The notes: generated by a model not told the origin, from the letters alone. Shown: positions 44,293 to 55,968, counted from the stretch's first letter. The stretch is DNA of 64,000 nt from Euclidia mi (GCA_944739405.2 OX123190.2:19938807-20002806); one strand, 5' to 3'. Program-made: numbers and translations.

Positions 44293-44529
44293 AAGGAAAG
44301 CTAGCGAAAGACTGAGTGTTCAAGTAGGCAAATAGTTAATTCGTAAATCAAATAGGTAAATAATTAGAGATGTAACAAATGGTATTCACTGGAGTACTGT
44401 TTCTATCGATATTTTATGTTATTGTTTACCTGATAGAATATCGGTAGCTAAACCCCTAAAACGTCAGCTTTGTGTAAATTTATGTTTTTATTTGCTGTTA
44501 ATAAATAAAAACATTCCATGGTTTAGACT

Positions 44530-44760
44530 AGAATCAGTTTATTTAAGGGTACTGACTCCGCGTGACGACTGTCAAAGATCTTCATGACTGTTGCTCCGAC
44601 GGTTTAACGTGCTCTCCGAGACACAGGGATATTAACTATTTATTACGCACGTAACTTGGAAAAGTCTTATTATCTTATTATGTATTTGATGCGCGCCGTG
44701 GATTCGAACCCGATACCCTCTGCACGGCAATCCGTTGGTATCATCACTAGGCTATCATTA
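44530..44760 (-). mobile_element. SINE family C and associated repeat
   Basis: GCGCGCCGTGGATTCGAACC at 44693 is the reverse complement of a tRNA box B-like sequence; a related copy is at 46793. The adjoining TCAAAGATCTTCATGAC block (44573) recurs at 54073. Confidence 0.5.
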
Positions 44761-44967
44761 GCTAGTAGCCTAGCAGGCTATCATTCTAGTTTTAACATGT
44801 CATGTTAAAATTAAATAAATCGATATTATCTCTTGATCGTAAACATCACTAGAGCGGTCCCTTTGTGTACGGCGGCTCGCTTGACGGTAAAATTGCACTA
44901 TTTTAAAAAGGCGGCATGCCCTTTGACACGGTAAGCGGCGAAAGCCGACAATTTTTAATAAATTTAA

Positions 44968-45201
44968 AGGCCTATCCACACGACACAATTTTACGTCCAA
45001 CTTGACTAAATCACTTGATTAAATCGTGACGTGTAGACGCCAGTCGTCCAACTCAAGTTCATCGGGTGTGCGGACCACCAGATTTTAACCAATTGGGAGG
45101 ACGGAATGAAATTCAGTCATTTGATTGTGTCGTGTAGACGGGCAAAGCCAATTCCATTGAAAATTTGATCAGTGGTAAAATTGTGCCGTGTGGATGGGCC
45201 T
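44968..45201. mobile_element. MITE, TAA target duplication
   Basis: Inverted ends AGGCCTATCCACACGACACA and its diverged complement (TGTGCCGTGTGGATGGGCCT), about 27 bp long, flanked by TAA (44965-44967 and 45202-45204). This fits a PIF/Harbinger-type target. Nested in the DD41D element. Confidence 0.7.
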
Positions 45202-45671
45202 TAAGAATCATAAAGGATTCCGCTATTGAGGGGAGTGTTGTTAGTTTACAGAATTTTCGCCAATTTCGGGGTAATGTTTCTCGTTAGCACTGAGCTAAGG
45301 AAATTTATTCTGATGTTTTATCATGACCTAGATTTTTTTTATTATTTTTCCTGGTATGCCTGATAAGTCAGTAATATGACCTTTCGAGATCAGACGGGGG
45401 TTTATGAAACACACTGTATAAATCATCGTAATGACTCGTTTATTGCTATGAGTACCTATACGAAAATTCAAGTATGATACACACTAAAACTGATGTCTAA
45501 CATCTTTCTGCGGCTCTCAGGGGTGGATTCTACCTAAATGCTTTTTAAGCTTGTGCCCTGTGGAAGGGCAGTTTAGTTTTCAGTAACACCCTTTAAACAC
45601 AATAGACTGTACTAGTTCTTAGTAAAAAAATATAACTTTTACCTATATTTATAATAATAATAATAAAAATA

Positions 45672-46012
45672 TTCTACCACATACACCCATCACCATCTAG
45701 TCCCAAACTCAGCAGAGCTTGTAAAAAAAAGTATATGTATGTTTTTCCATTGTCTAGGACCCATAGGATAGGTAAATTCACGAAAGTTGACCACAAATGG
45801 CGGCCTTCGCGCATATGTACACATTCGTGCACCAATGGCGTTGCTCCATTCTTGACGCATTTAGGGAATGCGTCAAGAACGGAGCCATGCCATTGGCACG
45901 TCACCCGCGCCTCACCCCGCACCTCCACGGGGATCTAAAAAATGACTTCTGCGCAGTGGTCATCTTTCGTGAATTTACCTATACTAGACAATGGATAAAC
46001 ATACATATACTT
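45672..46012. repeat. Fold-back composed of SINE B flanks and a TIR core
   Basis: The core 45772-45987 has inverted ends (GGTAAATTCACGAAAG against CTTTCGTGAATTTACC) and a GC-rich middle whose centre folds back (TTCTTGACGCATT with AATGCGTCAAGAA, 45852-45882). On both sides lie inverted pieces of the SINE B body (GTATATGTATGTTT, CCATTGTCTAG), so about 280 bp pair overall. Confidence 0.75.
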
Positions 46013-46014
46013 TT

Positions 46015-46067
46015 TAGGGTTCCGTACCTAAAAGGTAAAAATCGGAACCCTATTACTAAGCCTCCGC

Positions 46068-46111
<44 letters not shown>

Positions 46112-46555
46112 ACCAGGCTGTATCTCATAAACCGTGATAGCTAGAAAGCTGAAATTTTCACAAATTATGTATTTCGGTTGCCGCTATAACAACAAATACT
46201 AAAAATAAAAAAAATTAAAATATTAAGGGGGGGTCCCATACAATAAACGTGTTTTTTTTTCGTATTTTTGCTCAAAATTACTAACGGTAACAGGTAGACG
46301 CTTAAAATTTTCACGGAATATGTAGTTGTATATTACCTTTAATAAATAAATAATTAAATTAAAAAAAGTAAATAATAAAGGGGGGCTCCCATACAACAAA
46401 CGTAATTTTTAAGCAATTTGTTACTCGATCTTAATAAACAAGTAGAAACTTAAAAAATATTTAAGTATATATACAACAAACGTGATTTTCTTTTATAGAT
46501 GATGGTACGGAACCCTTCGTGCGCGAGTCCGACTCGCACTTGCCCAATTTTTTTT
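46015..46555 (+). repeat. Dispersed repeat with GGGTTCCGTAC ends and a (TGTC)n tract
   Basis: Begins TTTAGGGTTCCGTACC and ends GGTACGGAACCCTTCGTGCG with CGAGTCCGACTCGCACTTG. An 11-unit TGTC array lies at 46069-46112. A second copy is at 52536-53372. It is a common lepidopteran repeat with no coding content. Confidence 0.65.
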
Positions 46556-46715
46556 TGTAAATACATACATTATATTATACATAGGAACACCCAGACCAAG
46601 ACAAACATCCATGTTCATGCACACAAATGTTTGACTTGAGCGGTATTCGATCCCGCGACCTTCGGCGTAGCAGTCGTTTACACTCCGCTGCGCCAACCGG
46701 TCGTATTATATGTAT
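46556..46715 (-). mobile_element. SINE family B, partial
   Basis: Body and tRNA-like head (CGGTATTCGATCCCGCGACC reversed), lacking the 3' third. Confidence 0.7.
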
Positions 46716-46737
46716 AGGACATCATTCACTTTGTAGC

Positions 46738-46862
46738 GTTATCCTAGTCGCAACCCGGGATCCGCTTACTAGTCTGGTAGGTAGTCAGTGGTGCGCGCCG
46801 TAGATTCGAATCAGAAATCATTGCACGGCAGTCTGTTGGTATCTTCTCTAGGCTATAGCTGC
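46738..46862 (-). mobile_element. SINE family C fragment
   Basis: Contains GATCCGCTTACTAGTCT (shared with 53690) and GCGCGCCGTAGATTCGAATC (shared with 44693). Confidence 0.45.
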
Positions 46863-46869
46863 CGTGTAT

Positions 46870-47440
46870 TACAATTTATATACGACGCAAAGTATTCAAT
46901 TGTACTTAATGGCTTCCATCACTGAAAATACAATGCTCAAGTTGACATTGTACCTACCTACTTACCTACATACTGTTAGGATAATGTTTTCGGAAACGTG
47001 TACATAATAAAGATTTGTTTATATATTTATTTAATGTTGTAACTAAGTAAAACTAAGTAAAAATAATGAGAATGTTGGCTTATGAACAGTGCTACGAAAT
47101 TTATTTGATAAACTGGCGTAGGTACGTGGATTGGTAGGTACCTGCGGCAATTTTTATCACCTTCACAGCAGAGGACGTTTATGTGGTAAAACTAGGTTTA
47201 AATATTCGTGACGAGAAAAAAATACAACATTAAAAAATAATTACTTAAATATAATTTATATTTAGAGCCACGTTTTCACTGCAGAGGCATAGGATCATGA
47301 GAAAGAACGCCAAATACGTTACAACATAGATGAGAGAAGACTAATTCTCTCATCTGTGCGTTACAACTCACGGTCAATCTTTTTCATCGCCAAGTTTTGC
47401 TTAATATACAGAACAATTTCAATTTTGTAAGATGCTTTCT
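46870..47440. other. Non-coding
   Basis: AT-rich with no gene. There is a weak inverted repeat at 47331-47358 (AGATGAGAGAA facing TTCTCTCATCT). Confidence 0.5.
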
Positions 47441-47448
47441 GAACCACG

Positions 47449-48510
47449 CCACAGTGTTTTATGAAGACCATTTTTCGGACACCGTCTTTTTATTAAAGAA
47501 GCTAATAGATATATTCAATAAAAAGAAATATTTCGTATCCCCATTAAGCTAGCATCTCTAGTTGTTTAGAAAAACTTTTTTGAAAATCGTCATATTTTAA
47601 AGCGGATATTTAGAAAAAAATATATTCCTCTTAAGCTAAGCATGATACGCAATAATAATGTTACAAGCACCGATAGCGTCTCTTTCACTGCACATTTTAC
47701 AGTTAAAATGAACCTCATAATTTGACTAGATTCAAATTTAAGCGAGATTTTGGATTTTTAGATTTTCTTACTTTTCCCGAAGATGCTACCAAATGTGGAA
47801 AAGTTATATATACAGAAAGGATGCTCTTTACTTTCCTCATATACTCAATAACTTTCAGACCCCAAATCCATGAAATCTAGAAGTTATTCCATATAACTGT
47901 TTTTGCTAGGTTTTTCATATTTATATTCTGGATTTTAATTATTAAATTTTTATTCGATATTAATTTCTTTACAACAAATAATTTAGTTATAAAATCAATA
48001 TCGAATAAAAATTGTATCATTAAAATCCGGAATACAAATGTGAAAACCCTAGCAAAAACAGTTAATTTAGAATAACTTCTAGATTCCATGGATTCTGGGT
48101 CTGAAATTTATTGAGTATATGAGGAAAGTAAAGAGCATCCTTTCTGTATTTATAAGTTTTCCACATTTGGTAGAATCTTCGGGAAAAGTAAGAAAATCTA
48201 AAAATCCAAAATCTCGCTTAAATTTGAATCTAGTCAAGTTATGAGGTTCATTTTAACTGTAAAATGTGCAGTGAAAGAGATGCTATCGGTGCTTGTAACA
48301 TTATTATTGCGTATCATGCTTAGTTTAAGAGAAATATCTTTTTTTCTAAATATCCGCTTTAAAATATGAAGATTTTCAAAAAAGTTTTTCTAAACAACTA
48401 GAGATGCTAGCTTAATGGGGATACGAAATATTTCTTTTTATTGAATATATCTATTAGCTTCTTTAATAAAAAGACGGTGTCCGAAAAATGGTCTTCAGAA
48501 AACACTGTGG
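47449..48510. repeat. Near-perfect 1.06-kb palindrome
   Basis: Left arm 47449-47967 and right arm 47991-48510 are reverse complements at roughly 95% by eye, separated by about 23 nt. No open frame longer than background is present, and no transposase, terminal motif or target duplication is seen. Whichever strand is transcribed, the RNA would form a 520-bp hairpin. Confidence 0.9.
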
Positions 48511-49114
48511 GCCACGTGCTTAATTTATTTGCCAAACATAATACTTTATCTAGTTTAATTATTGATGTTCAATTTCAGTCTCATACGATATATGTCAATG
48601 TTCAGTCTAATGAAAATAGATATGTTGAAACAGGAGCATCCACATATTATATTAAATTAAGTTTATACCTAATGCAGGCAATCCGCTAAAATGTGTAGAA
48701 CCAACCAACAGACAGAGGAAATGAGGCAGTTAAATATTAGAAGTTGAATACCAACCAGCCCGTAGCCGTACCGACATCGAGTCATCGCAAGTAGCACACG
48801 TTCACGAGTATGACTCGTGAGCCGGCCATCATCACTTTCGCCATATTAGAGGAAAAGGGATGTCCCCACCGATTTTATATTTAACTGATCAATACCCCAG
48901 ATTGATGAGAAGATTGGTGCGATCTGGTTGCTAGGACTTACCGAATTATTTTTTAGCTTTTAGTACATTACCTAACTACATATTTTTTTTATTGTAATAC
49001 CGTTTAACATAAAAAAATGTTTTTATTTTATTTTATTAGTAAGTAAAAGTATTTCAAAAGTTTCACATTAACTTAGAGTACCTAATTGTTTGTTTGTTCA
49101 TCACACTGTTTAGT

Positions 49115-50300
49115 GTGTAAACAAACGCCCCCGTGGGATCTCCACTTTGTCGTGGTGGGGGGGCTCAGTAACCGTGGCTTGGAACCCCACGGTGAAGCTA
49201 AGAGGGATCCCTGGAGTGGAGCCCCGCTCCACGTGGGCTTGGTGGAGCCAGCGTTGGATGCGCCCATAGGTGCGGGTGCGGGGGACAGTTCTGTCCGTCC
49301 CTCGCAGTCGGGTGCAGTCGCGGGAGAAGAGGCGTGTCGGTGTTGCGTTGCCGCGCGCCCTATCTCCCGCGACCAAATGGGGGCGCACCATCGTTACGTC
49401 GCGGTGGGGCTGCAGAGGAAGAGGAGATGCGGTGTTGCGTTGCCGTCCTCCCTATCCTCTGCGGCCGTTGGGTGTTTTGGCGGCGGAGTCCAACACCTTC
49501 ATCCGCCGCCAAGGGGGTTTCGTTCGGGACCCGCCTGACCATCTGGCGGGCCAATACCCGTCGGAGGGTAGCGAGGAATGCTTCGGTGAAACCATACCCT
49601 CCGACACCTGGGTACATGAGGAGCACGGGTTGTTTTTTAGTCAGTAAAGCTGTGCGTCCACAGGATCGGAATCGGAGCGTACGGAGCGGACGAAGCATCG
49701 TCATTTACAAAATGCCGATGGGGTGTGTCCACTGCATTCGGATTCAGCATCGGCAATTTAGGTATTTTTAAAGCAGGAGGACAGTGACGAGGATGTTGTT
49801 GTAATTAGATTAATTTTCGGAGAATATCATACATTATATTCTGATTTATTAGAAGATGAAAATAGATTTTATATGCTCAATTTCGTCCCAAATATTGTCT
49901 CTCCTAAGTTGATTATGTTAATGTTCATGTTTTAGATTATAAAGTTCTTCATACCTTTCCACTAACATAATTAAAACATCGTCGTTCATCGTGAATAAGT
50001 ATTTTTGCCTACAGTTTAACGTCGCAATCACGTCAGAACTTGAAACGCTCGGAATCCGTATGATGCGTTCACTGCGGATGACGTCATCAGCACAAATACC
50101 GGTCTCAGGCGCAGAAATGCCGATCCAGTGCACGCAGTTTCATAGAAATTAATACAAAGCAACAAATCCTTCCGCTCCGTACGCTCCGATTCCGATGCGG
50201 TGGACGCGCAGCTTAAGAGTCTGACAGTCCGCTTCGTCCTTCCCCACCAGGGCGGAGGGACTCCATGAGGATTTCCCAACCCGACACCAAAAAAAAAAAA
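49115..50300 (+). mobile_element. GC-rich non-LTR (SINE-like) element with A-tail, split by a MITE
   Basis: Strong GC-rich block (GTGGAGCCCCGCTCCACG, GTGTTGCGTTGCCGCGC and on). It reaches GTCAG at 49644, is interrupted by the MITE, and resumes GAGTCTGACAGTCCGCTTCG at 50217. It ends in an A-run at 50289-50299. The open frames here are by-products of composition. Confidence 0.65.
49648..50213 (+). mobile_element. PIF/Harbinger-derived element with TAA duplication
   Basis: Flanked by TAA (49645-49647, 50214-50216), with long inverted ends starting AGCTGTGCGTCCAC. The plus strand from 49790 reads DEDVVVIRLIFGEYH and LLEDENRFYMLNF, like the start of a PIF transposase. The minus strand near 49950 reads MNDDVLIMLVERYEELYNLK, like the start of the MADF/Myb-like second protein. 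Both genes are truncated, so this is a deletion derivative that kept two divergent gene ends. Confidence 0.8.
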
Positions 50301-50885
50301 GGGTGTCATATTGTGAGAACTTGTCCAGACTCGCAAAGCACATTGCTTGCAGACGAACTTATCTCGGAATTTAGGTATCTGATTGCACTGACGTTGATTA
50401 TCCTGAGTGCATCGGAAAGAAATTCCAACTTCTATTTTTTTTTATTGAATAGGGCCATGCATCTATCCGTGCATTTAAATACCTAGTTTAAATATTATTG
50501 CGAATACTTTAAGTACTATTTTTCTGACACATAACACGTTGCAATGATGTTGGCGTTAGGTACAAAAAGTGTCTGGTATAAAGTTATCATCGCGTTTTGA
50601 GTCCACTGACCTACACAAGGTCGAAATATTATATGGATTGCTAGATGTATGTCATCGAGCAATCCATCCAATCCTGATGACATTCCTTACCAGGTGGTTT
50701 CTGAAGTACTTACCTATGGTTACCTAAAAGCTTCTAATCAAACAGTGTAATGGTTAATAAGAAATAGGATTCTTGGAAAATCGGATTGGAAATGCAGTTT
50801 CTATCCTTTCCGCTCCACTACACCACTGATTACTTACCTAAAAGATCAGAAAAGTGCGACTTAAGGCAGTACCTACTTGGCTACT
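50301..50885. other. Non-coding
   Basis: No exon signals. A short inverted repeat GGATTGCT/AGCAATCC lies at 50635-50668. Confidence 0.45.
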
Positions 50886-50890
50886 TATAA

Positions 50891-51184
50891 TCACGGCTTT
50901 TGAGAAAGAAAGTAGAGAATGGCGGAATCTAATTGATAAGACGTGCTGGAACTCGGAATACTCATCATCATAGCATATTGTTGTCCTGGTTGCGATCCAA
51001 GACACTCTCCTTGGATCTGCTTTTCTGAAAAGCCTCTATTTAGCTCAGGACAGTGTTGAGCTTGTAATGATGGATACCGTGGATACGCAATAGCGCACGC
51101 GTCTTGTTCGATGTATTTTGGTGAATGGTGATAAGGAAGATCGACGAGGTAATTAAAGCAACACAACTTGTAGTTATTGGCCAT
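50891..51184 (-). CDS. Hypothetical 97-codon ORF, possible exon
   Basis: ATG at 51182-51184, preceded by a possible acceptor (GGATATTTGTAG). It reads NYKLCCFNYLVDLPYHHSPK, then YPRYPSLQAQHCPELNRGF and a stop. Codon use looks protein-like and it is free of repeats. It lies downstream of the two-exon gene at 52021-54335 on the same strand and could be its 3' UTR. No family is recognised. Confidence 0.25.
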   Translation of the reverse strand: MANNYKLCCFNYLVDLPYHHSPKYIEQDACAIAYPRYPSLQAQHCPELNRGFSEKQIQGECLGSQPGQQYAMMMSIPSSSTSYQLDSAILYFLSQKP

Positions 51185-52020
51185 TTATTTCTACAAATAT
51201 CCATTAGATTCACAGAACTATTCTAAATTAATAATCAATTTATTATGAAACTTTATTGAACTTTGTTATAAAAGTGAACCATCGTTCCAGAAAGCTAACT
51301 ATCTATACTTAATCATTTAAGTTTACATTATAAATAATAAAAAAATAAAAATAGGAACTTTAAAAATGACGTGTCTGTCACCTCCATCGGTAAGTTACAA
51401 TGAAAGATAACTTAAAAACCTATTTTACATTAAAATGAACTATAAACTAATAAGTACTTTTATTGTTATGAAATAAAAAATATAGAAAAGAAGATATTGA
51501 TAAGAATGATTCAGAAATGAAAAGAACTGTCAAAGAAGTATGAACTTAGAAGTTAAAAATACCAACTAATACGAAAGTAGTATAAGTATTGAGGCGGACT
51601 CAACAGTTTTAGATGAATAATATATATTATACTTTATGTATAGATAAAAATAGGTCACTATAATATTATAGACACAACACGTCTTGGTATCGTAGCATCA
51701 GCTATGAATAATGAATAATGCACAAATCTAATAAAGCAACGCGACAAACAATTATTTGAACGTCACAAATGAAAAATGTAAGCGTTTCTACATGAACATC
51801 ACAGTACTGCGTCGTTGATTCAACGAGAACAGCGTCAGAACGGCACAAATCAATAAATAATGTTCAGTTTTGTGTGTTTCGTCAATGATGGCGTATAAGT
51901 TATATATGTAGTAGAGTGGTCGAGCGAACATTATGTCGACGTTGTCAGAGGCGGGTTGTGAGACGTGAGTGGCGAGGTGGCGGAGGCTGTGCGCCGTCGA
52001 CTCGGGACGCGGGGTGCGGG

Positions 52021-54335
52021 CTAGCTCTCCAGAACCTCCGTGGCTTCATCAGTGCTGTCCTCGGGCAGCAGGCACCGGTGTATGAACACGCTCGCCTGCG
52101 AATCATGCAAGTATACTCGACACACAGTTCCCTCGCCGCACGTGCAACTGTAACAAATAAATATCTATTTAATACTGCATGCGGAGGTCCGACAGGCACA
52201 GGCAGTTGCTTTGTGGCAAAGATAATATTTTGTCAAACTGGGTAAACGCTAGGATAATGATTATGCATCGTAATGAACGAGTTTTTTGGACAACTTCCGC
52301 ACTATGATTAAATTATGAATCTTTAGATACAAATATTCAAGAAAATACAAAATGCTGCGCTGGCCAGTGTCACAATACTCGACGCAGTGTTAGTCGGCAA
52401 AATGACTGCTTTAACCGTAAAGTACGCCGTGCAATTCTTCACCTCCAAGTATGTAACTTATGTAAGTGCAAACAGCTGAGGTGTTAGGCTGTTACAGTTA
52501 CAAATAATTAATCTTCGTCTATTTCGATAACCTTTTTAGGGTTCCGTAGTCCACAAGGAACCCTTATAGTTTCGTCATGTCCGTCCGTCTGTCCGTCCGC
52601 AGCCTAGCTCAAAGACGCCTAGTGCTAGAAAGCTGATATTTGACATGAATATAGACATAAGATATTGCAACAAAACTGTAGAATAAAATTTAGGAAAATA
52701 TTTTTTTTAAGGGTATCTCCCCTACATATATAGTGGGGTTGAATTTTTTTTTGGTTGAGTACCCCATCATGTGGGGTATCATTGGATAGGTTTTAAATAA
52801 TATTATTAGTTTGCTCAAATCATTTTTCGATCAAGTGATTGGTTTGTCAAATATCAAGCTTTGAAGTGAAACAAATTGTTAGACTCAAGTGCCCCCCCCC
52901 CCCCCCCTCTGCCGGCTAAACTATGAATTAGGAAGAGGTGAAAAAAATCACAAATGTAGTACATATAACGAATTTAAAAGGAAAACTGTCACGGCTAAGT
53001 AGATATCACTAGTTTACGAGTAATCGTCGGTTAACTTATAAATACCTATTTCTGTGAGTTTACATTGGGCGCGCTGGCTTAATCTTAAAGATATACGTAC
53101 GTTGGTATGTAACGTACTACGGTACTACGTATGTATAATAGTAGTATATCTTGGAAACCACATTTTATGTTTACAATACATAACTGGATACATACCTAGT
53201 ATTTTTCTAAACAAAACTTAGGTTCTTATAATAGTGTTATGAAAATTATTTTTCAGCAAAATAAACAGTCGGATTTGTTGTACATTAATACCCTTTGCAG
53301 CAAGTCATTATGGGCAACTACGGAACCCTACATTGCGCGTGGCCCGACACGCACTTGGCCGGTTTTAAAGAAGTATTTCACTGCAGCATCTTATAGCCTT
53401 TAGCAGTCCATTGCTGGACATGAGCCTCTTCTAATATGCGCCACATTAACATTGTGAGTCTGTAGCAGGAATTAGCCTACTATACCACGCGGGTCAGACG
53501 GGCTGGTATAGAGATTGATATCGATTTTCAGTCTTTTCCCAAAGATTTCCCTTTGTAAACTCAATGCGTCTCCTCACGGATTCATGATAACCTGTATATA
53601 ACGATTGTAACTAAGTGATTGTTAGTATATGTCACCATCATCGTCCTTCCGTTTATCTCGGTTGCGTCTACGACACACGCATTGGAGCCCGAGATCCGCT
53701 TACTAGTCTAACCAGCAGGCCGATTCAGAACGTCACGACAAGTAATCGTAAGATATGTCAAATTATTGTCCTCGTCTTTTAGCCGCCTATCAGAGGTATT
53801 TTAAACAAATATTCATTGAATTCGGTTTATTTATTAATTTACTTCATACTGAATGCATAAAATTGATAGGAAATGCGACAGTTTTGACAAAAAATGAGGT
53901 GGCCCGTTTGATAATTAACGGAATCGAATGTCAAATGAGATATCGAACGATTCTGAATCGCCCCCCTGATATGACAGAATATCAGCTTTTCTACAGAGCA
54001 ACTGGGGCAACAAGGGCAGCGATCTTCGTCCTTCTTATTTGGGGATACCGACAACGTATGACCCGTAGCAACTTTCAAAGATCTTCATGACAAACGGGAC
54101 CGACGCGCGACGGTTTAACGAGCTAAGTATTAGTTTTGATGACAATAAAAATGTACGTCACACTAAATGGGAAGTTTGTAGGCTCTACTTACTATGTATT
54201 AGTCAAGTTGTACTCCACATTTTCTTTTTCATTCTTGTAGACGGTCCAGGCGCAGGGTGTGCTGGGTGCGCAGAGGACCGGACCGGCAGTGAGGACCGTT
54301 GTGATCGTCGTCTGTTCCTCACTTTCTACTGCTCG
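52021..54335 (-). CDS. C-terminal two exons of a Cys-containing protein
   Basis: The upstream exon 54193-54335 follows an acceptor TTGTTTCAG and ends with the donor GTAAGT. The downstream exon 52021-52147 follows TTTGTTACAG and ends with TAG at 52021-52023. The phases fit (TA plus T). The text runs from LTAGPVLCAPSTPCAWTVYK through VEYNLTNTYC to CTCGEGTVCRVYLHD and FIHRCLLPED. Six Cys residues in an alternating pattern and the PCAWTVY motif suggest a small secreted, disulphide-held protein. A signal-peptide exon must lie further upstream and was not found. The intron holds a GGGTTCCGTA repeat and a SINE D relative. Exact family not recognised. Confidence 0.65.
52536..53372 (+). repeat. Dispersed repeat with GGGTTCCGTA ends, copy 2
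   Basis: Starts TTTTTAGGGTTCCGTAGTCC and ends ACTACGGAACCC with CGACACGCACTTGGCCGG. Same family as 46015-46555, longer and more diverged. It lies in the intron of the minus-strand gene. Confidence 0.65.
53390..53575 (-). mobile_element. Diverged SINE family D relative
   Basis: Shares TAGCAGTCCATTGCTGGAC, GCCTACTATACCACGCG and GGGCTGGTATAG with family D but has a different middle. Antisense. Confidence 0.55.
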
Positions 54336-54548
54336 CTGAAACAACATGACATTCGTCAGTGCACCCGTAGTGTTGCCGAAATATCGGATACTCGAAGCAT
54401 CCCGAAATGCAATTTAAAACTAATATTTCATGCTTCAGACTATGGGTAAAATAGCTCTATAGTCCCATAGTGAAGGAGTTATAATTATATTAAATTATTC
54501 TATGATTCCAAGAACTTAGTCTGACGTATTTTTACTGCTGACTTTCGG

Positions 54549-54589
54549 GTTGACTGACGCACTCACTGCGCGTGAGTGCGTCAGTCAAC
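54549..54589. repeat. Perfect hairpin, 18-bp arms, 5-nt loop
   Basis: Arms 54549-54566 and 54572-54589 are exact complements around TGCGC, just before a family F repeat. Confidence 0.95.
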
Positions 54590-54796
54590 GAGAATATAAA
54601 TAACTAGAGGACGCCAGCAGCTACGCCTGCAATTTCTTTAAATTTACCCGTTTTGGCCGATCCCGTAGGAATTTCGGGAAATCCCTTCTTAGTGCACCCC
54701 TACGGTCCACAAGGAACATACATTCCAAATTTCAGCTTTCTGCACCTAATAGTTTCGGCTGTAGTGTGTTTGTCAGTCAGTAACGCAAGGATTTTA

Positions 54797-55968
54797 TATG
54801 GTGTCCGATCATTTGACAAAAAACAAATGAAAAATTTTCATTTGACAAATAACGTTTGACAAAAATATACTTAATAAATTTATTATTTAACAAACTATTG
54901 TTTAATAAACTACTCATTAGACAATATATTTACTATAAAAAAGTTATTATGCTAAAACATTAATTTACAAATTGATTATTTTTTAAACATTTTATTTGGC
55001 AAAACAACGTAAAGCATAAATAATATTTGACAAAATGCCTTGCTTGGTAAATATTTTAGTAACCGAAATCAACGTTAAAACAACAATCTTTGTGTAGGGT
55101 CAACTGAAAGAATGGCTGGTTAGGTTAGGTTAGAACTGCGACCACAACGTACGAGCCGAGCGAGCGAAGCGAGCGTGCCGCGGCAGCGGCCGGCGAGTGC
55201 CAGAACCGAATTCTACTTATTTCGCTTAATTCGGGCAGTGTGTATTTTTTTTAAAAGATTTATGTTTCTTTGGAATTAGTATTAATACAAAATTATTACT
55301 TGCCTATAAATAATCTGTCCAAGATGAAAATTGCAACCATGCAATTGAATATTTTCAAAATTTCGCGTAAGTAGGTATTGGTTAGAAATTAGTTATTTTT
55401 AAAAACGAATAAAAAAAACTAATATTTGACTGCCTCGTTGGTCTCGCGGCATAAATGTGCGCGTGGGATCGGGAGGTCCCGGGTTCGATTCCTGGGTCGG
55501 GCAGTGTTATTGAGTTTTTCTGTCACGAAATTCTCAGTAGCAGCACGGAGTCTGGAAATGTGCCCGGTACGGCAATAGGCTCGCCCCTTATTACGTGGGA
55601 CTAAAGTATATCTGGCAAAAAGTGGGTGTAGAAATACACCTCTGCCTACCCCTTCGGGGATAAAAGGCGTGACGATATGTATGTATGTATGTATGTAAAA
55701 ACTAATAATTTATCTTCTAACTTTTTGTACAATCACCAATTTGGCAAACGAATTGTTTAGTCAAATGATTATTTTTAAAATAATTATTTAACATTTTAAT
55801 TATTTTCTAAGTAAAACATTTGCGAAACCTGTATTATGTCAAATGATTGTTTTTAAAGTAATATGTTTGCGAAATGAAAGTTTGTCAAATGATTATTTTT
55901 CAAACGTTGTTTGTAAAATGATCTTTTTGTCACGTTTGTCTTAGGTTTTTTGTCAAACAATAGTAAAC
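54797..55968. mobile_element. TIR element built of TTTGACAAA/TTTGTCAAA motifs
   Basis: The ends ATGGTGTCCGATCATTTGAC and the reverse complement of the right end (ATGGTTTACTATTGTTTGAC) agree over the start and then share AAAAAAC. More than a dozen degenerate TTTGACAAA or CAAATGATTATTTTT units in both orientations fill both halves. No ORF. Confidence 0.6.
55426..55696 (+). mobile_element. SINE family A, full-length copy with target duplication
   Basis: The best-preserved copy: box A-like TGGTCTCGCGGC, box B GGTTCGATTCC, tail CTCTGCCTACCCCTTCGG and (TATG)n. AAAACTAATA occurs on both sides. Inserted in the TTTGACAAA element. Confidence 0.85.

Larger units (their letters stand above)
42478..45416 (-). 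mobile_element. Tc1/mariner-superfamily element (DD41D type)
   Basis: TA target duplication at 42476-42477 and 45417-45418. The terminal inverted repeats are short and imperfect: CAGGGTGTTACATATCC at the left, and CAGTGTGTTTCATAAACC as the reverse complement at the right. It carries one intact transposase ORF. Later insertions inside it include a SINE C fragment (about 44690-44760) and a MITE (44968-45201), which lengthen it to 2.9 kb. Confidence 0.75.

Noticed and set aside
45797..46144. ORF with repeated CLSV
   Set aside because: Product of the (TGTC)n microsatellite.
49086..49771. Overlapping long open frames in several frames
   Set aside because: They result from high GC in a SINE-like element. 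No consistent protein motif; frames run across the MITE border.
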